From Roridomyces roridus (taxonomy: Eukaryota > Basidiomycota > Agaricomycetes > Agaricales > Mycenaceae), in the NCBI GenBank assembly GCA_029378245.1, contig JARKIF010000061.1, positions 171,110-235,109 on the forward strand: a stretch of DNA of 64,000 nt, in the 5' to 3' direction. Every line of letters starts with the position of its first letter. Positions within the stretch are counted from its first letter, which is position 1. Shown in pieces: positions 63,734 through 64,000 of this stretch. The notes under the pieces were generated by a model. That model searched no databases. It saw only the letters and a list, made by a program, of their open reading frames with translations, and had not been told where the DNA came from. Made by a program: the position numbers and the translations under genes.

Positions 63734-64000
63734 ATGATCTCAATTCTAGAAGGTATTTTGCAGGACCAAGATCTCGCATCTTGAAGCTGGAAGCAAGCAT
63801 TTCTTTGATTTTCTTGGAGAACTGCGGAGACGTAGTTGCGAGTAATAAATCATCAACATAGACAACCAGGAGCATGTCTGTTTTCCATGCTTGTACACAT
63901 AGAGGCATGACTCTGAGTTGAGACGGTGGAAACCCAACTTCATGAGCTTGCATTAAGTGTCCTGTTCCAGGTTCTCCCAGCTTGCTCAAGCCTAGAGGGA
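63734..64000 (-). pseudogene. Ty1/Copia reverse transcriptase segment with YVDD
   Basis: Minus-strand frame containing LLVVYVDDLLLATTSPQ and SSFKMRDLGPAKYLLE, the catalytic reverse-transcriptase motif and following thumb region of a Copia element. It runs off the window at the right. The next part of the protein is at 61366-60415 beyond the insertion. A frame change is likely near 63930, since the upstream sequence (MKLGFHRLNSESCLYVYK) is in another frame. Confidence 0.9.

Overview
This is 64 kb of a mushroom-forming basidiomycete (Agaricomycetes) nuclear chromosome. The evidence is the dense short introns (about 45-65 bp, GT..AG), the multigene F-box/leucine-rich families, an ER-less reducing polyketide synthase, a Kyakuja-Dileera-Zisupton (KDZ) transposon with a TET/JBP dioxygenase gene, and many hAT-type elements. 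There are no bacterial features. The ordinary host genes that look intact are few: an EB1/Bim1 microtubule plus-end protein, a serine carboxypeptidase (S10), two or three F-box proteins and one unrecognised four-exon gene. Most of the rest is transposable elements and genes broken by them.

Layout. 0-0.5 kb: the end of a hAT element abutting the last exons of an acyl-CoA ligase. 0.6-9.4 kb: F-box genes, namely one intact minus-strand copy, a minus-strand copy broken by a TA-flanked MITE, and a plus-strand tandem pair (4.7-7.0 and 7.5-9.5 kb) of which one copy has an in-frame TGA. 9.6-18.6 kb: a minus-strand polyketide synthase (KS-AT-DH-MT-degenerate ER-KR-ACP-ACP-TE) with its KS N-terminus missing, a 255-bp MITE in the DH exon and an 890-bp hAT element in a KS intron. 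18.7-19.7 kb: a divergent four-exon gene. 19.7-26.8 kb: a duplicated non-coding block, two more decayed F-box copies and three MITE-like insertions. 27.4-31.8 kb: EB1, an F-box protein and S10 carboxypeptidase, all on the minus strand.

34.6-47.3 kb is the centrepiece: a 12,717-bp KDZ transposon with long terminal inverted repeats, flanked by a perfect 8-bp target duplication (tgattgtg). It carries five genes: a KDZ transposase (plus), and on the minus strand a complete 572-residue TET/JBP-type 2-oxoglutarate/Fe(II) dioxygenase sharing a 165-bp divergent promoter with the transposase, an AT-hook-like/basic protein ending in two identically spaced Cys/His clusters, a protein with two RNase H1-N-terminal ('viroplasmin')-like modules, and a large protein with a 60-bp coding minisatellite and charged tails. 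The TET/JBP association with KDZ elements in mushrooms is known (Iyer and colleagues, 2014). The other cargo is, to my knowledge, functionally undescribed. A reasonable model is a mobile element that brings its own DNA-demethylation enzyme and DNA/chromatin-binding partners to escape host cytosine methylation.

47.6-64 kb is nested transposon debris: hAT MITEs with perfect 8-bp duplications, a hAT transposase gene split by a 2.6-kb insertion that itself holds a MITE, a dispersed 110-bp repeat in three copies, and a Ty1/Copia pol gene interrupted by a 2.4-kb insertion that itself contains an inverted-repeat element. Many insertions restore an intact target when conceptually removed, so much of the history can be read directly.
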